DNA of 31,396 nucleotides, taken from contig BFEA01000109.1 of NCBI GenBank assembly GCA_003427395.1, forward strand, positions 789,413 through 820,808, read 5' to 3'. The notes below the pieces were generated by a model. It worked only from the letters and a program-made list of their open reading frames with translations, made no database searches and had not been told where the DNA came from. A program made the position numbers and the translations under genes. This document shows positions 1 through 10,028 of this stretch, piece by piece; position 1 is the stretch's first letter; each line of letters starts with the position of its first letter. The DNA comes from Chara braunii (lineage: Eukaryota > Streptophyta > Charophyceae > Charales > Characeae).

Positions 1-64
<64 letters not shown>

Positions 65-132
65 GGGCTAAGGACCGGCGACAGTGGCAGGCGAGAAAAA
101 CATTGTTGTTGAGTTCGTTTTGCATGCACACG

Positions 133-205
<73 letters not shown>

Positions 206-265
206 GGGTTAAGGACCGCCAACGGTGGCAGGCGAGAAAAAATATGTTGTTGAGTTCGTTTTGCA
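1..265. repeat. Composite tandem repeat: (GA)n tract plus 64-bp unit, two copies
   Basis: Two units with a 141-bp period. Each is a long GA dinucleotide tract (1-61 and 136-202) followed by a nearly identical unique segment (61-124 and 202-265) that starts GTAGGGG and ends GTTTTGCA. The segments differ at only a few positions. The linker at 125-135 is CA-rich. The window starts inside the first GA tract, so more units may lie to the left. I see no coding content. Confidence 0.85.
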
Positions 266-819
266 AATGACAAATACGTTTTTTTTTCCAATATTTGCAT
301 TCGTCCACTAATTGAATGGCATGCATGTTCTTCATGTTCAATAGTTTTTTATTTCTTTTTTCCCCATCGAATTGGGCACGCTATTTTTTTGTGATGTGGT
401 TGTGATGTAGCGCGGCGTAAAACACACCTGACCACACTACGATTCACTCGTACAAGAAAGTGAAACGATAAGACTTTATAAACTTATGTGTTGTTGGAAA
501 GCAATAGAAGGGCGTGTGCTGTATGCGATCGTGAAGAAAAAATAACGTCAGATTATGCATGCATCCACTTTGTGTGTGTCCGATTGTCAACCATATTGCA
601 GGGAAGGAAAACATAAATTTCATAATGCACACAATTTTAACAACACAAGAGCAACACACCCGATTCACATTCAAATAAAAAGTTGATTGAACCATTGTAT
701 TGCCAACAACAACCTCACCTCAATAGAGTGATCGTACAAGTATTGATTGCTTTTGCCAAAAAACGAAAGGATTGGCTTGCATCTCGAAAAAAAATGTAAA
801 CCAACTAACCTCCCCTTCC
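266..819. other. AT-rich stretch without a recognisable gene
   Basis: This stretch holds only short open frames with no recognisable domain, including an 83-codon minus-strand frame at 444-695. Several poly-T and poly-A runs are present. No RNA gene or transposon end is identifiable by eye. Confidence 0.6.
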
Positions 820-1070
820 CCCCCCCCCCCCCCCAATTGGAATGTGCACAACACTACCACGACATCGCCATCCATACCAAATACATGGCCGACGAAGATC
901 CTTTAACCCTAAACGCCCTGCCACGTGTATGCACCTACGAGGCTATGCAAGAAAAGGGATTGCCACATCTACTCGAGGAGGAGCTGCATGCGACGAGTTA
1001 GTGCCGCGCCGCTTCACTCGCATCCGGTTGAGACAATGGGACTGAGGGTTCATGCATGCCGAGGTTCCCC

Positions 1071-1105
<35 letters not shown>

Positions 1106-1332
1106 TGGAATGTGCAAAACACTAACACGACATCGCCATCCATACCAAATACATGGCCGACGAAGATCCTTTAACCCTAAACGCCCTGCCACGTGTATGC
1201 ACCTGTGAGGCTATGCAAGAAAAGGGATTGCCACATCTACTCGAGGAGGAGCTGCATGCGACGAGTTAGTGTCGCGCCGCTTCACTCGCATCCGCTTGAG
1301 ACAATGGGACCGAGGGTTCATGCATGCCGAGG
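820..1332. repeat. 230-bp tandem duplication with poly-C junctions
   Basis: The segment 835-1064 is repeated at 1103-1332 (period 268 bp) with only a few substitutions. Each copy is preceded by a poly-C tract (820-834 and about 1070-1102). Both begin AATTGGAATGTGC and end CATGCATGCCGAGG. Read on the minus strand, the right-hand copy contains the last codons and stop of the Harbinger transposase. The left-hand copy therefore duplicates the transposase 3' end plus its flank. Each copy also contains one CCCTAAA telomere-like heptamer, which is probably chance. Confidence 0.9.
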
Positions 1333-2520
1333 TAGGCCGGCCGCTCGTTCCTGTTCGCGTCTCTCTCCATTGGCAAGCGCTGGTCGGAGTCTATCCCTGC
1401 CTCGATAAGCAGGTTGTGGATGATGCAGACCATGGTGAACTAATGGGGCACGTTATCCACGTTCGCTTTGTGGTGCCTGAGGAACAACCGCCACATGCCC
1501 TTCAGTCGCCCAAAAGCTCTTTCCACAACGTTCCTCACGGTCTTGAGGCACATGTCAAAGTACGCCTCATCGTCGGGCTGCACAACTCCTCCATAAGGCA
1601 CCCTTAGCCATGGCAATGGGCCATACCTATTGTCCCCAAGTACGTATCCCGTTGTTCGCACCCCGCCGGGTAGAGTGACTGCCTCCGCCATGAACAACGT
1701 TCCTGCCTTTGCACGCTTGCACAACGAGGAGTTCCACAACACCCTTGCGTCGTGGACACTGCGGGGGTACCTACCGAACATGTTGATGACGCGCATGTCC
1801 AAATCAACCACAACTTGAGCCACCACCGAGTACTGTTGTTTTTGGTTGTAATAATTCTTCGATGGGGCAATGACGGGTTTATCCACGTACACGTGGGTGG
1901 AGCCATGCAACCGTGGCAGTCCGGGAAGCCTTTGGCCGTGAACGCACGCGTAATATGGAGCAATTGCTGACCAGTTGGCATGCATATCTGGTCGGGGTAC
2001 GCCGACAAGATTGCATTTGTAACATCCCTCACCGCCTTGATCCCAAATGACCTCCCCATGCCGAAGGAGGACGTCGCGTTGTCGAAGGTCTCGTCGGACG
2101 CCCATCTGTAAAAAGTGAAAACGACCTGCTGCTCAGGCAGCAAAGGATTGTGGTAGTGGGTAAACCAACGATGAAGATAGGGTGCACACGAGGCGATGAT
2201 CTCGTGGAAGGCGCGCCTTATCATCCTCAATTTTTCATGGTAATAGTCTTCAGTTGCATCGTCGTTAATGCTCAGATTTTGCTAGGCACCCCTTGTCCTC
2301 CTCCTAACCCACCACCTCAATGTATCTCTCGGCAGAACTCCAGCCAAGACGACATTGGCCATGAGGAAAGACGCATCCCACACACTGCCAGAGGACACAG
2401 AATCCTAAATCGCCTGAGTGACAACGGCCTCCCTCATCGTGAGTCTTCTCGTCGCCTGCTGTTGCAGGCCATTCCTCGTTTGCACGTGCGTGGACACTGC
2501 CACTAAAGTTGTCACCACCG
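1266..2520 (-). pseudogene. PIF/Harbinger-type DDE transposase, degenerate
   Basis: Minus-strand remnant of a PIF/Harbinger transposase (DDE_Tnp_4-like), the enzyme that cuts and rejoins the ends of its DNA transposon in the nucleus. The N-terminal part is read in one frame, including FHEIIASCAPYLHRWF and the helical segment before the first catalytic motif. The rest is in a second frame with STHVYVDKP, PRSVHDARV, the GDNRYGPLPWL block (Asp near 1632) and NVVERAFGRLKGMWR (Glu at 1521-1523), then MVCIIHNLLIEA near the end. The terminal TAA is at 1266-1268. Damage consists of TAG stops at 2405-2407, 2282-2284 and 1440-1442, plus a one-base loss near 1902 that shifts the frame and removes the first catalytic Asp (normally in an IDGTH-type motif). 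The family assignment is firm; the N-terminal limit is uncertain. No terminal inverted repeats or partner Myb-like gene were found. Confidence 0.85.
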
Positions 2521-2554
2521 ATCGCTTTTCCTGTTCTGTCAGCCCGTTGTCGGC

Positions 2555-2580
2555 GTGAATACCCTTACAAAGGTATTCAC
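2555..2580. repeat. Short perfect inverted repeat
   Basis: GTGAATACC and GGTATTCAC form a 9-bp perfect stem around an 8-nt loop, just upstream of the transposase N-terminus on the minus strand. It could be part of a transposon end or chance. No partner copy was found on the other side of the transposase. Confidence 0.5.
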
Positions 2581-2629
2581 TCATATATTTGCACTTCACA
2601 CAAGTCATACCTGAGACAATATAGCCTGG

Positions 2630-3050
2630 ATCGCGACACCGACGTGGCATAGTGATCCTGACGTGGCATATGTTGTGCCGCGTCCGAAGACCTTGTTGCT
2701 GATGTGGCACTTCTGCTGCTGATGTGCAACAAGGTCTATTGCAGGTGTTGACATGACCTTTAGGAGACAGGATTGAACGCTGACGTAGCAGGAAGAAAGT
2801 GACCACAACTGTCTTTGTGAGGTGGTGACTGCCTGCTGGCGTGGCATTGGTCTCTTTGGCCGACGCGACATAATCTGATTGGCTGGAACGGTGACGGTAT
2901 CCCAATGTGACGCATGGAAGTGGCACGTGGATAGGATCAGAATACACATTTGCTGACATGGCATCCCGCTATTGGTTGACTGAATATTGAAAGTGCTGAC
3001 GTGGCAGGATCTGTTGTGTTGGCACTCCAGGGATGACACGTGGCAGGCAG
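2630..3050. promoter_or_regulatory. Cluster of ACGTGGCA-like (bZIP-type) sites
   Basis: About ten variants of TGACGTGGCA occur here, for example near 2642, 2661, 2702, 2780, 2838, 2925, 2955, 2998 and 3040. The core ACGTGGC is the class bound by plant bZIP factors (G-box/ABRE and TGA types). Several members differ by C-to-T or G-to-A (GATGTGGCA, GACATGGCA). Similar sites occur at 9455-9680, on the other side of chromovirus 1, so this may be a decayed LTR enhancer array. The regulatory function is inferred. Confidence 0.45.
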
Positions 3051-3486
3051 GATTACCGCCAAGTAAGAGAAGCATTCTGAAGACGACGACGGTACAGCTG
3101 ACTGACGACTATATAGTTGTAGTGTCAGCTGTCCGACAGAGTGCATCATCGCACTGACACCAGGAAGAAAGACAACGGATTGAAGAAGGTTGATGACAAA
3201 CTGTTTGCTGTTGTTGTTGGCATACTTACCTTGTCGTTATTGTGTTGTGGTGCTTGCGTGCTTGTGTGTTGTGTCTGATCACACGAGCCTGACGTGGTAC
3301 CTGTACACTCATAGGACGCCATCACACAAACGAAAGAACAACAATTAGTATAAATAGAGATTTGTTCCTTTTTATTATTTCTTTTTAGTTTTATGTTCCA
3401 TCATTGCGAATATTGTCTCATATCTGATTTCCAAAATGTTCGGTGTGTGAAAATTACTCTTGTTTCTTTTTCCAATGACATTCTTA
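3051..3486 (+). promoter_or_regulatory. Upstream region of chromovirus 1 with TATA-like box
   Basis: No gene is seen. A good TATA-box match (TATAAATA) lies at 3349-3356, about 130 bp before the gag start at 3487. I could not find a primer-binding site complementary to initiator tRNA-Met or a matching LTR end. Where the 5' LTR stops is unresolved, and the TATA may belong to an LTR remnant or be chance. Confidence 0.3.
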
Positions 3487-5230
3487 ATGGGTGAAGGATC
3501 TTCCGAACCCAAGACTAGGAGACAGGCGGAAACAAAGAAGCAAAAGTTACTGGCTCTATGAGACCAGTTAATGAATGATTTGTGTTTGTCCGAACCGAAA
3601 GCCGAACGACACGTTCGTAATCTGTTTGATTTAAAGACGGTAGAGGATCGTCTAAAGCAAGGAATTACGACCGTGGAAGTTGTGGCTGCCAGAACCGAAG
3701 TGTCTAAAATGATAGTTCAGTGCCGGAAGGCGCTGGACCAGTTTGCTATCAAGCAGCAGAAAGAAGTCATGGAGTCATCTAGAAAAGGGGAAATCGGACT
3801 AGAAGTGACTGAGAAAGGAAAAAGGAATAACTAACCCCGGAAACATGAACAAGAATTGAGAAGGGGACAAGAAGTGAATGAAATCAGACAAGTGATAGGA
3901 ACAGAAGGGAAGGAACAGACTGACATGACACAGACATTGTATCGCATCATGACTTACCTCACCTTCTTGGAAGAGAAGATTGATAGACAACAAAGCCAGT
4001 TAGACGAAATTGTTGTAGGATTGCGAATTGTCACGAACATTGTGAAAGGGAAGCATCCGGTAGAAGAAAAATAAGAAGAGGTTAAGGAAGAAAAGAAACA
4101 AGTTAAAAAGTTGATGAGTGATGCAATAAAGTCCGCTGATCCTCAGAATAAAAAACCGTCTAATGGAGGGTGGAAGCCGTCTAATGGAGGGGGATCAAGT
4201 CCACCGTCTTCTCCACCGAACACTCCTCCTTCTTCTCCTCCCCCCTCTCCACCTCCACAGCCTCCAGCTTCTCCGCAGGGTAAGGTAAGTACGGAACCGG
4301 AGAAGCCGAAAAGAAAAGAAAATGTGAAGATGAAATTGCCATTCACGTTTTGCAACAAGAAGGATGAGAACTTGTTGCTCTGGATAACGAAAATTTAGAC
4401 ATACTGTAGCACGGGCCCTGTTGAACCTGAATCCCACGTTGCTTTCTCTACCTCTTGTCTTGGGGGGGAAGTTAAGGAATGGGTATTGGCCGAAGCTAAC
4501 GCTTCAGAGTTCGATGACATCGGTGAATGGGCTTGGACATTGACTCTGAAGCAGTTCCTTGGTAAGATCAAAGAACGCTTTTTGGATAAGACAACGACCG
4601 ATAAGGCCTTTGACCAGCTCACCACCATTGGACAAAGACATTGAACCTCAGTGAAAGCACTATCCCAAAAGGTTAATCGGTTGCTGCAGGTTCCTGGATT
4701 GAACCTGCAAGATAATCAAGTCTTGTATATCGATTCCCGCGATCTGCTCGAGCCCATTCGGGGACAACTCGTGGCAGAATCGAAATCCGAAAAATACAAT
4801 TATAGGCAGTTTCGCGATTTGGATCTCCATCGAGAGCAAATGACTTCGCAAGTAAAAAAAATTTATGCCTTTGTGGTTAAAGTATGGGGGTGGAGGCAGG
4901 CGTAGGTAAGCGGGTACTCTGGTGCCAAAAGCGCCAGGACCACACCCTCGTCGTCTTTGACGACGATACTGTAGAGAAGTGGCCATTGGAGGCCGAGGGT
5001 GTGGCGAGCAACAATGATTCCGGGAAGGGGAAGTCATTGCTGCCGTGGTCAACAAGGGAGGACCACAACCACCAGGAAAGAAAAAGAAGCCACACTCGTT
5101 TCCTGAGTATCCCGAAATTGCGGTCGGGAGACCATGGGAAAAAATGGGAATTACACAAGAATTGTGGCAAGAAAGATTGAACAATGCCCAATGTCTAAAG
5201 TGTGGTATCGCAGGGCACGTGATTGCCTAG
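3487..5230 (+). pseudogene. gag: gag region of chromovirus 1
   Basis: Gag packages the element RNA into cytoplasmic particles. The ATG at 3487 was chosen because it is in the long polyprotein frame and upstream of the first stop. An N-terminal charged, helical segment (3571-4074) is followed by a proline/serine-rich linker (4190-4270, PPSSPPNTPPSSPPP type). A retrotransposon gag core follows from 4330 to about 4900, with LLLWITK and the helix ending in LGKIKERF. The nucleocapsid zinc knuckle begins CLKCGIAGH near 5191-5217 but shifts frame before its last Cys, which is read in the next frame (RDCLAP). Stops are at 3559, 3832, 4072, 4396 and 4642, with frame changes near 4885 and 5040. Confidence 0.85.
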
Positions 5231-5830
5231 CGCCCACTTATTCGAAACCCAAAAGCGAGCAGCCAGTAGGAGTAGCATCTGCTCCTATTGAGTTAAAGGG
5301 TTTGGACCAAGAAGAAGGTAAGGCGCTTACGATCCCTTCCAACCCTTTGACTCGCATGACAGAGGATGGTTCTTCTTCGGCCCATCGTCCAGAACACCCT
5401 GAACCTGTCTTATGCACTGTCTCTTTGGACGACCCTCTTGACGAGCTTGGTAACGAGTTTCTGGCATTACGAAGCTCGTGGGCTAAGAAATCAAAGTCTA
5501 AGGGTGACCTACTACTCACAAACGTAGAGATTGCACATACCCGCGCATGTGCTTTGTTGGACTCAAGATCCACGCGATCCTTCGTATCCGAGAAAGCAAT
5601 CCGCAAGTTGCATCTAGGAATGAAGGTAAAGAATATGTCTCGACCAATCACGTTTATCCTAGCTGATAAAAACACGATCACTGTCTCGCAATATGTTGAT
5701 CGTGTGAAGTGTTGATTTCGTACCAAGGAAGGAAAGAAGATTGTTCACGAGGTTTCGTTTCTGGTAGAAAAAAAATTACCTTTTGATTTGATTATGGGAA
5801 TGGACTGGCACGAGGAAGCCAACCCAGATA
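5218..5830 (+). pseudogene. Aspartic protease domain of chromovirus 1
   Basis: Retropepsin-like domain that would cut the gag-pol polyprotein. The active-site block reads ACALLDSRSTRSFVS. The catalytic Asp is at 5560-5562, but the expected Gly of the D-S/T-G triad is Arg (AGA at 5566-5568), a change reachable by one G-to-A step from GGA. The C-terminal part continues past a TGA at 5713-5715 to the conserved segment around LIMGMDWHEE at 5780-5815. The protease would be inactive even without the stop. Confidence 0.85.
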
Positions 5831-6089
5831 TCAATTTCAAAGAGAAGATTGTGCAATTGCGAGATGCACACTTTGAATTGAAACCTATCAAACCGTACCA
5901 TAATTCTGACTCTAACTTTAGTCTGTCTTTCTGTTGTATGAGTTATCCAACATTTCGATCGATGGTTTCAAAGAAAAAGTTGGAACAAGAAGTAATGATG
6001 GTTATAGTAAAAAAAACAGGTGAATCTTCTATTTCCTATCCTCCTTCGACTGAAAAACTCGTAAGCGAGTATAAAGATTTATTTACCGA

Positions 6090-6905
6090 ACCAACGAGAA
6101 TAACTGAACATGCTATCAAGCACACAATTGAAATATTCATGGTACTAAGATTCCCAATGGCCCTATCTATCGAATGTCTCATAGAGAACTTGAGGAATTG
6201 CGAAAGCAACTGCAAGACTTGACAAAAAAAAGATGGATTCGCCCTAACTCCTCTCCTTATGGTGCCCGTGCCCAAAAAGGAAGGTGAGTTCAAGTTGCGT
6301 CTCTGTATTGATTACAGAGGGTTGAATGCTGTCACTGTTAAAAATGTCAAACCTCTACCACGAATTGATGACTTACTAGACCAGTTACAGGGCTGTACGT
6401 TTTTTAGTAAGATTGATCTAAAGTCAGGGTACCATCAGATTGAGGTGGAACCCACGGATCAACATAAAACCGCATTCCGGACAAGGTATGACCATTACGA
6501 GTTTGTGGTAATGCCCTTCGGACTGACTAATGGCCCCACAACCTTCCAAAGGTCTATGAATGAACTCTTTCGTCAAAGGTGAGATAAGTTTGTAATTGTC
6601 TATCTCGATGATATTCTAGTGTATAGTAAGACACTAGAAGATCATGAGAAGCACCTTCGTCTGGTGCTAGGGAAGTTGCGAGAGGGCAACTTCAAGATCA
6701 ATCCCAAAAAAATTGAGTTTGTTAAGTCCGAAGTGTTATACTTAGGACATATAGTGAACGAAGAAGGCCTAAGGCCGGAAGAGAAAAAAAATTCAGCAAT
6801 TAGAGATTGGCCACAACCTAAGTCTATAACTGAATTGTGATCTTTCCTTGGTTTAGCCAGTTATTACAGGAAGTTTGTTAGAAACTTCTCACTGATTGCT
6901 GCACC
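6090..6905 (+). pseudogene. Reverse transcriptase domain of chromovirus 1
   Basis: Ty3/Gypsy reverse transcriptase, which copies the element RNA into DNA. Visible blocks are [29 protein letters not shown] (first catalytic Asp present), [16 protein letters not shown] and the YLDD catalytic box at 6601-6612. The thumb includes YLGHIVNEEGLRP. A one-base loss near 6137 and a small deletion near 6262 (after PYGA) shift the frame. TGA stops lie at 6580-6582, just before the YLDD box, and at 6838-6840 in the thumb. The fold is easily recognised but not translatable. Confidence 0.93.
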
Positions 6906-7572
6906 AATGCGAAAATTGTTAAAGAAAGAAACTATCTGGTTGTGGGATAAGGATTGTGAGTCTTCCTTTCGGAAACTGAAGTATGTACTAACTCGTTACC
7001 TTGTCCTTAAGATTGCTGACCCGTCCTTGCCTTTCATTGTTACCACTGACGCAAGTCAGTATGGGATTGGCGTTGTTCTCCAACAGGATGATGACAAGGG
7101 TTATAGGCCCATAGAGTTTATGTCTACACGATTGCCGTCAGAGAAGGTTGCCAACTCCACCTATGAACATAAACTTTATGCCCTAGTCTACGTGTTGGAT
7201 ACGTGAAGACACTACCTGTTAGGGAAACACTTTACTGTGTATTCAGACCACTCAACACTACAGTGGATAAAAACACAGTCTAGACTCTCTGACAAGTTGG
7301 TAAGATGGTCTGCATTCATTGACACATTTAACTTTGGGCTCAAAACTATCAAAGGTAAGTCAAACGTGGTTGCAAATGCTTTATCTAGACGCAGTGATTT
7401 CTTTGGTGCAATTGTCTCTTACTTGGATGTTGGGAATGACCTGAAAGACCAAATTCGCCAAGGATATGCAACTGATCCTATCTGGAAACCAATCATGGAT
7501 ATCCTTGTACGAGATCCGTCCCAACTACCCAACTATAGACTGACTGATGGGTTGTTGTTCTTGATTGACTAA
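6906..7572 (+). pseudogene. RNase H domain of chromovirus 1
   Basis: Ty3/Gypsy RNase H, which removes the RNA strand during reverse transcription. The blocks are FIVTTDASQYGIG (first Asp), STYEHKLYALVY (Glu) and VYSDHSTLQWI (Asp). The last block reads NVVANALSRR, where the family normally has Asp in place of the second Asn (AAT at 7375-7377). That change is one G-to-A step from GAT. TGA at 7204-7206 interrupts the domain, and TAA at 7570-7572 separates it from integrase. Confidence 0.9.
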
Positions 7573-8640
7573 ATCGAGCAAAGACTGTGTATACCTCATA
7601 AGAAAAAGATCAAGAGCCTGCTGATTGGGGAATGTCACGATTTTGAAGGTCATTTTGGTTTCAAGAAGACATATGTTGAAATCAGAGAACGTTTCGAATG
7701 GAAGGGACTTCAAGAAGATGTACTAACGTATGTTCGTACCTGTTTAGTGTGTCAGAGAAACAAGCCGTCACATGAGAATCCCCTTGGACTTCTCAAGCCA
7801 TTACCTATACCAAGTGAACCAGGTGAATCTATATCAATTGACTTCATGAGTCTGGTTAAAAGTCGCAATGGTAATAGTCAAGTGATGGTAATTGTGGACC
7901 GTTTCTCTAAATACGCTATGTTTGTTCCCTTACCAGCAGAAGCGCGTACTGAACTTGTCATTCAGAAATTTCGGATGCGATGGGTCACTGAATATAGGTT
8001 CCCTAAATCCATTGTGTCTAATCGAGATGTCAGGTTCACTAGTCTGCCATGACAAAAGCTGATGGAAGCTTATGGCACGCAGCTGACCATGTCGTCAGGG
8101 AACCATCCCGCAACGAATGGCCAGACTGAACAGATGAACCGTTTGTGCCTGCAACTTTTGCGTATGTATGTTAGACCCGATCAAATTTATTGGGACGAGA
8201 ACTTGCCCAAAATTGCGAGTGCATATAACAACAGTGTCCATACTTCCACTGGACGAACCCCGAATGCACTTCACAAAGGGTGGAAACCTAAATGTCCCAT
8301 TGATGTACTAAACCGGGACCAGTTCCTTAGGTTGCCCCCAGGGACCCGAGAATATGCAATATTGTTCCAAGAGGACATTCAAAAAGTTAAAGATAATCTA
8401 AGGAAAGTTCAACTACGAATGATTGAACAAGCCAACAAGCACCGTCGATCGTCTACATTTAAAGAGGGTGATCTGGTTTCGGTAAAATCTAAAGAGTTTT
8501 CACTAGAGAAAAATGTGTCCCAGAAATTGCTTCCTATCTATTTTGGACCCTGGGAAGTTCTCAAAGTAATTGGAGATGCAGAGGGACCATCCTATCGCAT
8601 TGATATCCCTCCGCATCTCAAAACATATCCTGTGTTTCAC
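7573..8640 (+). pseudogene. Integrase of chromovirus 1 (zinc, catalytic and GPY/F regions)
   Basis: Integrase joins element cDNA to the chromosome. The N-terminal HHCC zinc region is at 7630-7760 (CHDFEGHFG, then TCLVCQRNK). In the catalytic core the first Asp is in SIDFMSL (7840-7842) and the Glu is in GQTEQMNR (8128-8130). The second catalytic Asp, the first D of the usual SDRD block, is Asn here (AAT at 8020-8022), one G-to-A step away. The D-to-E spacing of 35 residues matches the family. TGA at 8050-8052 cuts the core. After it a 281-codon open frame (8062-8907) covers the rest of the core, the GPWEVLKVIG (GPY/F) module and the tail. Confidence 0.93.
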
Positions 8641-8907
8641 ACGTCCAAACTGTTACCCTATATAGAAGGGAATGAATTTCTTAACAGACCCTCTAAGATT
8701 CCACCATCTATGGAAGGCAAATATAAAGTAGACAGAATCATAGAGCATGGATACTTCTCTACGGGAGCACGTGGACGACCTCAGAAGCAGTTCAAGGTAC
8801 GTTTTAAGTCTCAAGCACCATCTGAGGCCAGATGGTTTAGTAAAAGAGAACTACTTGAAACTGCTCCTGATATTGTTGCTGCTTATGAACGAGGGTTAAA
8901 GTCTTAA
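8641..8907 (+). pseudogene. C-terminal chromodomain of chromovirus 1
   Basis: After the FHTSKLLPYIEG segment lies a chromodomain-like module at about 8719-8880: YKVDRIIEHG, then KQFKVRFKSQ, EARWFSKREL and ETAPDIVAAYE. In chromoviruses this module steers integration to heterochromatin by reading histone methylation. A Tyr, a Trp and aromatic neighbours sit near the expected cage positions, but a loop insertion (STGARGRPQ) separates the first two strands. This segment has no internal stop and ends in TAA after LKS. Confidence 0.8.
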
Positions 8908-8946
8908 AAATTTCTACGGTGGAGCTCGAAAATGGGTCGCCAGGAA

Positions 8947-9720
8947 TGTAGTAACCCTGTTTAGAAGTAGTCTGGGGCTCAGAACTCGGCCCCAGGCAAC
9001 GCAGTCCACAGTTGGTTTGCGCTGGGCTGTGTGACCAGGACACGCCTAGGCCTGAGTCTGTCGCATTTGGCTGTGTGACCAAAAGCTGCACCCATGAAAG
9101 TCAAGGGTCAAATTCAACTGTAGGGTCAAAGGTACCGCGCCCAGGCCCTTGGTTGGATACACTCACTTGTTGTGCGGAGGTACCCAGACAAGCATCCAGG
9201 CCGAAGGGAATTCAGTTCAGGCCAGTCTGGGACTTCGTTTATATCAAGATCTGGACGGCTCAAGGTTGCAGCATCCAGGGTCCAGACCCCGAGTCAACGC
9301 TACTTAAAGCATTGACCTTCCTGGCTTTGGGATTCATTCATTCTCTCTTGCGTTGAGGCTAACTTCACGCGTTGACTTCAACGCTGGCTCGACGCTGCAA
9401 CGCTGACATTGTGACTCGGCGAGGCGCTGCTGGTCCGGCATGGTTGCTTGGCATGCTGACGTGGCAGCTGCCATACGCTATCACTGAGGTGGCTGCTGCC
9501 ACGTGTATCATTGGCTGACATGGCTGCTGTTTGCTGACGAAGCGAGGCTACGTGACTTGTATCGTCGTTCAGGAGGAGATCGCGACTGTGGAGAGTACGT
9601 GGATACGTACCTGGCTGTCTTCATGTCGACATTGCTCCAGCGCTGATGTGGGACTAATTAGACGTGCCACGTGGCACATTGAGGCTACTTCGGATACTTG
9701 TTCAGACTATTGATTATTGA
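8947..9720 (+). repeat. Possible 3' LTR remnant of chromovirus 1
   Basis: The sequence starts with TGTAGTAACCCTG 39 bp after the polyprotein stop, a typical LTR-start position. It carries a TATCAAGATCTGGACGG-like segment near 9240 and a cluster of ACGTGGCA-like sites at 9455-9680. No purine tract precedes it and no clear matching 5' LTR was found, so the assignment is tentative. No coding content was recognised. Confidence 0.3.
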
Positions 9721-9997
9721 GGTGGTAGTCGAGGAGGGAGCCCGAAGCAGGAGTGGGCATTGTACATTCCTCTCCTTTGTCTCATCTCCCTCCTCTCTCT
9801 TTGTGTGTGTATGATTACCTCATCTCATTCTGACTGGTTACGATTTTGATTATTGATAATCATCAGCCGATGGACATTTATCTGGGCTTGCATTGTTGAC
9901 GACTGTCTTCACGATCTGGGTTCATTGCAGGAGGGGGAAGACGATGATGATGACGATGACGATGATGATGAGGAGTAGGATGATGGTCGTGAATATG

Positions 9998-10028
<31 letters not shown>

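Larger units (their letters stand above)
3487..8907 (+). mobile_element. Chromovirus 1 (Ty3/Gypsy) internal region, nearly full length, inactive
   Basis: The order is gag, CCHC knuckle, protease, reverse transcriptase, RNase H, integrase and chromodomain, which defines a Ty3/Gypsy chromovirus. A single reading frame runs from the ATG at 3487 to the TAA after 8904 (about 1,800 codons), so gag and pol were probably one polyprotein. It is broken by eleven in-frame stops, at 3559, 3832, 4072, 4396, 4642, 5713, 6580, 6838, 7204, 7570 and 8050. Small-indel frame changes occur near 4885, 5040, 5215, 6137 and 6262. The element cannot make a functional product. LTRs are not securely identified on either side. 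Confidence 0.95.

Noticed and set aside
2405-2959. Minus-strand frame of 184 codons reaching through the ACGTGGCA cluster
   Set aside because: Only its last third matches the transposase frame. The rest covers repeated regulatory-type motifs and shows no domain.
4143-4437. Minus-strand Gly-rich frames opposite gag
   Set aside because: They are reverse readings of the proline-rich gag linker.
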